Positions 61,406 to 64,000 of a stretch of DNA of 64,000 nucleotides are shown here, piece after piece. The translations under genes and the position numbers were made by a program. Where the stretch lies: positions 124,001-188,000 of the forward strand of contig NW_026570320.1 of assembly GCF_019649055.1 (NCBI RefSeq). Reading direction: 5' to 3'. This DNA is from Paramacrobiotus metropolitanus (lineage: Eukaryota; Tardigrada; Eutardigrada; Parachela; Macrobiotidae). Below the pieces are notes generated by a model. The model had not been told where the DNA came from, searched no databases, and was given only the letters and a program-made list of their open reading frames with translations. Each line of letters starts with the position of its first letter. Position 1 is the first letter of the stretch.

Positions 61406-62568
61406 ATGGATGTCTTGCGATTATCAGAAGATCATCATGAGTGGCTAAAAGAACTATGTACACATGTGGAGAACGATTTTGTTCAACTCGTTGAAGATGT
61501 GGCTGGCAGTTTGCTGGATGCCAATTATAAAACGAACATCAATATGGAGGCATCTCCCACTTTGAAACGAGGCACTGCGGCCTTAGGAGCACTGTTGGTG
61601 GAAGCTAGCAAACGGGATTCTGCTCCGGACGCCGTAGCGTAAGTTAAAGTGTTTCATTGCATATTTTATTAAGACTGCGTTTCAATGTATTTTCTTCTGA
61701 CTGGCAAATTATTGGATAAATGCAAATTACATTTTATAGATTTCAACAGTCTTACGCGCAATGAACTGATTAAGTTTCAGCTTTCTAAACTTTCTTCGTT
61801 TGCAGACTGTATCTGCAAGCCATTGACATTCCGGAAAAACACTGCGCAGATATTGTTGAATCGTATCGAAAAAGAAAAATGGAACTGCGTCGCACTGGTT
61901 CATCAGTTGGATTCTCGTTTCCCCAGATTGTTGATGTTAATTGGCGGTTGGATTATGCCGTGACGGTATGTCATTTATCTGCAAAATGTTTTACTCATCT
62001 ACATAGCTGTTTTTTGGTTGTTGATGGGTTGGTTTATTTTTGGTCGCATTGTTTTCGTTTTATGTGAAAATGTTATCAGGCTACGGTAGATCCACAATCA
62101 GTCTCAAGTTCAAGGCTTGCATTTTTTGGCTCATAATTTTTAAATTTTTTTTTCAAGATATGTTGATTGTCAATTTACGTTTCCGCAACTGCAAAAGCCT
62201 CCTGTGCTGGTTTGTTGACGATTGGTACTTTTTATTCTTATCCTTTTTGTGGATAACGTTTGCAGAGCAAAAATATGTCACGGACTGCAGAGCCAGGTTA
62301 CAAAGTTTATTTCGAAACTATGTCAAAAGAACACGGATTGGATAGCATCAGTTTTGCCGCATCCGTGGAAGATTTACATGTATGTACATACATCCACAAG
62401 AATTTTGTGACAAGATGAATGGGATGTGTTGATGTTAAAGTTGGTGATCATCGGCGATAGAGCAGATTCGTGAAATATAAGGTTTGGATTGCTGTTCGTT
62501 TTCAGGAAATTGTTTGGAAACTGCGAGAAGCTGTAAAATCTGTGGAAAAACATGCCGGGGGATCCTAA
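61406..62568 (+). CDS. COMMD3: COMM domain-containing protein 3
   Basis: A subunit of the Commander/CCC complex that works with retriever in endosomal recycling. Four exons give 570 nt (189 aa; human 195): 61406-61638, 61806-61965, 62266-62379 and 62506-62568. A helical N-domain is followed by the COMM domain: FPQIVDVNWRLDYAVT matches human LPHITDVSWRLEYQIK. The next segment (SKNMSRTAEPGYKVYFETMS, then DSISFAASVEDLHEIVWKL) aligns without gaps to human residues up to LKDASKSLERATQL. No extra exon is needed in the 300-base intron at 61966-62265. Confidence 0.93.
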
Positions 62569-63477
62569 GAGTTTGTGTTTTGCACTTGATCGCGACCTTT
62601 TCTTGTGATTTAATGTGACTTACTAATTAATAAGAGTAGATTATTCTGTTCCTTTTAGACTGACACAATCTTACAATTACCTATAACGGCATTTGACGCT
62701 GATTTTCTAAAGCAAGCGTACATTTTCAGTTTTGCCCGCTGTCGTATTCTTAACCAAAACAAATGTTTTATCGTATTCAGTCCACGGTAGTGTGCTTTCT
62801 GAAATTTAACCTGATTTGAAGAAATCTTCAAATTTATCTTTTTGCTACTGCTTGTTTGTTTTGAAAAAAACAGTGGAGTATCCTCCATTCCATGTATATC
62901 TGTAGACTCTTGAATTACGTTTTGCTCAGTCCTAACCACTGCTTGTGATTCTTTCCAATTGATGAAAAAGACTGTAGTCTGCTTTATTACATCATCTGAA
63001 ATTTACTACATTATGTGATTAAACATTTATGAATCGTTTATTGAAACGGATTCTCACACAAAAGCCCAAGGAGGTTCATACAGCACAACAAAAACTCAAA
63101 TGAAATGAGAATATACGTACTACTAAACGCCAAACTAGAGATCCACATTAGAGAATAGGAAAGGTTCAATCACAAATATATAAGCGAAAACAATCATTTT
63201 GCACGGCACACAAACCATAACTCGAAAGTCTCACCCAACAAAAATCGCCCAGAATATCTCGTAAATACATGTACAATACATGTTATATATATTATATCAT
63301 ATATATATAATCAAACATTAAAAAAGCGCATACAGCAACGCTTGAAACGGCACATTGCACATTATTCAGGTAAACCGAAAACGAACAGAACACTCAAAAA
63401 TCAAAAACGAACCCCCCCCTCGGCACCATTAAACTCGTAACGAATAAATATAAACCAAACGGAATCATTTTTGGACC
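62569..63477. other. Intergenic, no confident gene
   Basis: A minus-strand frame at 62655-62939 follows a possible AGCAG acceptor but has no motif. An alternating AT run lies at about 63280-63312 and a C7 run at about 63411-63418. Confidence 0.4.
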
Positions 63478-63559
63478 TTAATAAAGTCTCCTCGGAAAAT
63501 GTCCACTGTCGAAGAATTCCGAGTGTTTGATAAAATCTGAGCCAAGACTTCCGGGGGCA
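63478..63559 (-). CDS. Possible terminal exon of an unidentified gene
   Basis: After a TTGTCTTTTAG acceptor, an open stretch encodes APGSLGSDFIKHSEFFDSGH and ends RRLY at a stop at 63478. Upstream exons would have to lie at higher coordinates on the minus strand, overlapping the next gene or beyond the window. No family is recognised. Confidence 0.3.
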
Positions 63560-63898
63560 TCTAAAAGACAAAAGGAAAAAATAAACATTTTACTGGGGTC
63601 GGTCGCTGGATCAAAAAATAAACAATACAGTCGCTGGATCACCAGAAATTTCACAGTGCTATTCTGATTTCTTGGAGAGTAAGGTATCAAGTATTGCGAC
63701 ATATTATACTCAAAATTCTTAGTTCGGAACTTCGGACTGTTCGGTTTAAGACATACATGCACGAAAACTAGCGTTGGTGTTATTGTTGACGATGAGTTAT
63801 TTTTAAAGAGCTTATGATTTTGGATAGTCATGCTTTTTCCTAACTTTTTTAGTGTACAGCAGCGGTAATTAGTCAAACAATAGACTTGTTTTGTTAGC

Positions 63899-63985
63899 AT
63901 GCAGCCCCGCTTCGGTGATAAGAAACCTGAAACTGTTTTGGAAGAAAAATTGAAATGTAGAACATGGTCGAAACTTCCGGATAAG
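63899..63985 (+). CDS. First exon of an unidentified gene, cut by window end
   Basis: ATG at 63899 opens 29 codons (MQPRFGDKKPETVLEEKLKC, then RTWSKLPDK) followed by a GTATCA donor. The rest lies beyond the window. Charged, no signal peptide, family not recognised. Confidence 0.45.
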
Positions 63986-64000
63986 GTATCACATACCTGA

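Noticed and set aside
61966-62265. Extra COMMD3 exon in the third quarter of the gene
   Set aside because: Joining exon 2 directly to 62266 aligns to human COMMD3 with no length difference, so no exon is missing.
1-64000. CRISPR arrays, insertion sequences, prophage or bacterial operons
   Set aside because: No regularly spaced repeats, transposase ORFs or Shine-Dalgarno-linked gene strings; genes are spliced and eukaryotic.

Overview
This window is nuclear DNA from an animal. Almost every recognisable gene is split by spliceosomal introns (GT-AG, mostly 34 to 500 bases) and encodes a eukaryotic protein: glycogenin, AICAR transformylase/IMP cyclohydrolase (ATIC), farnesyltransferase alpha, TRAP-beta, the Pol III factor BRF1, RAD51C, an AGPAT5-type acyltransferase, an ER protein disulfide isomerase cluster, an SLC35D nucleotide-sugar transporter and COMMD3. 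Short introns, intergenic gaps of about 0.3-2 kb, AT-rich spacers, an astacin-family gene and several small secreted lineage-specific proteins suggest a compact invertebrate genome. An ecdysozoan such as a tardigrade would fit, but the sequence alone does not prove a taxon. There are no bacterial operons, CRISPR arrays or phage genes.

Layout. 1-1943: no gene, one fold-back repeat. 1944-4516 (+): glycogenin. 4519-4852 (+): cysteine-rich secreted ORF with a frame break. 5457-5840 (-): small secreted protein. About 6880-9299 (-): decayed monoacylglycerol lipase gene. 10091-11552 (-): unknown protein with a VHS-like helical part and a Cys-rich tail. 13491-15061 (+): catalytically dead astacin. 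15949-19745 (+): ATIC. About 20090-20590 (+): decayed unknown gene. 21368-23253 and 24751-25841 (-): two paralogous secreted proteins of an unnamed family. 27679-29315 (-): FNTA. 30428-31003 (-): SSR2. 31743-34157 (+): BRF1. 34878-36587 (-): RAD51C. 37732-38600 (-): secreted WAP-like protein. 39296-41477 (-): AGPAT5. 42514-43093: large imperfect palindrome. 43415-44112 (-): unknown Gly/Ala-rich membrane protein. 45407-56957 (-): three tandem PDIA4-like genes with a small putative gene between the second and third. 57893-60071 (-): SLC35D. 60992-61063 (-): tRNA-like sequence. 61406-62568 (+): COMMD3. 63899-end (+): first exon of a further gene.

Exon models for glycogenin, astacin, ATIC, FNTA, RAD51C, AGPAT5, COMMD3, the three PDIs, the paired secreted genes, the WAP gene and the 43415 gene were assembled by hand from splice signals and family alignment. 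Each adds up to a whole number of codons.

The recurring theme is loss of catalytic residues in otherwise intact genes. The astacin has lost all three zinc histidines and the catalytic glutamate. Glycogenin keeps its transferase motifs but has aspartate where the priming tyrosine should be. The three PDI paralogues together keep only three of nine expected CxxC sites (none, one and two). The lipase is a true pseudogene with two frameshifts and a stop. The housekeeping genes (ATIC, FNTA, RAD51C, AGPAT5) keep their key motifs, so poor assembly is not a general explanation.
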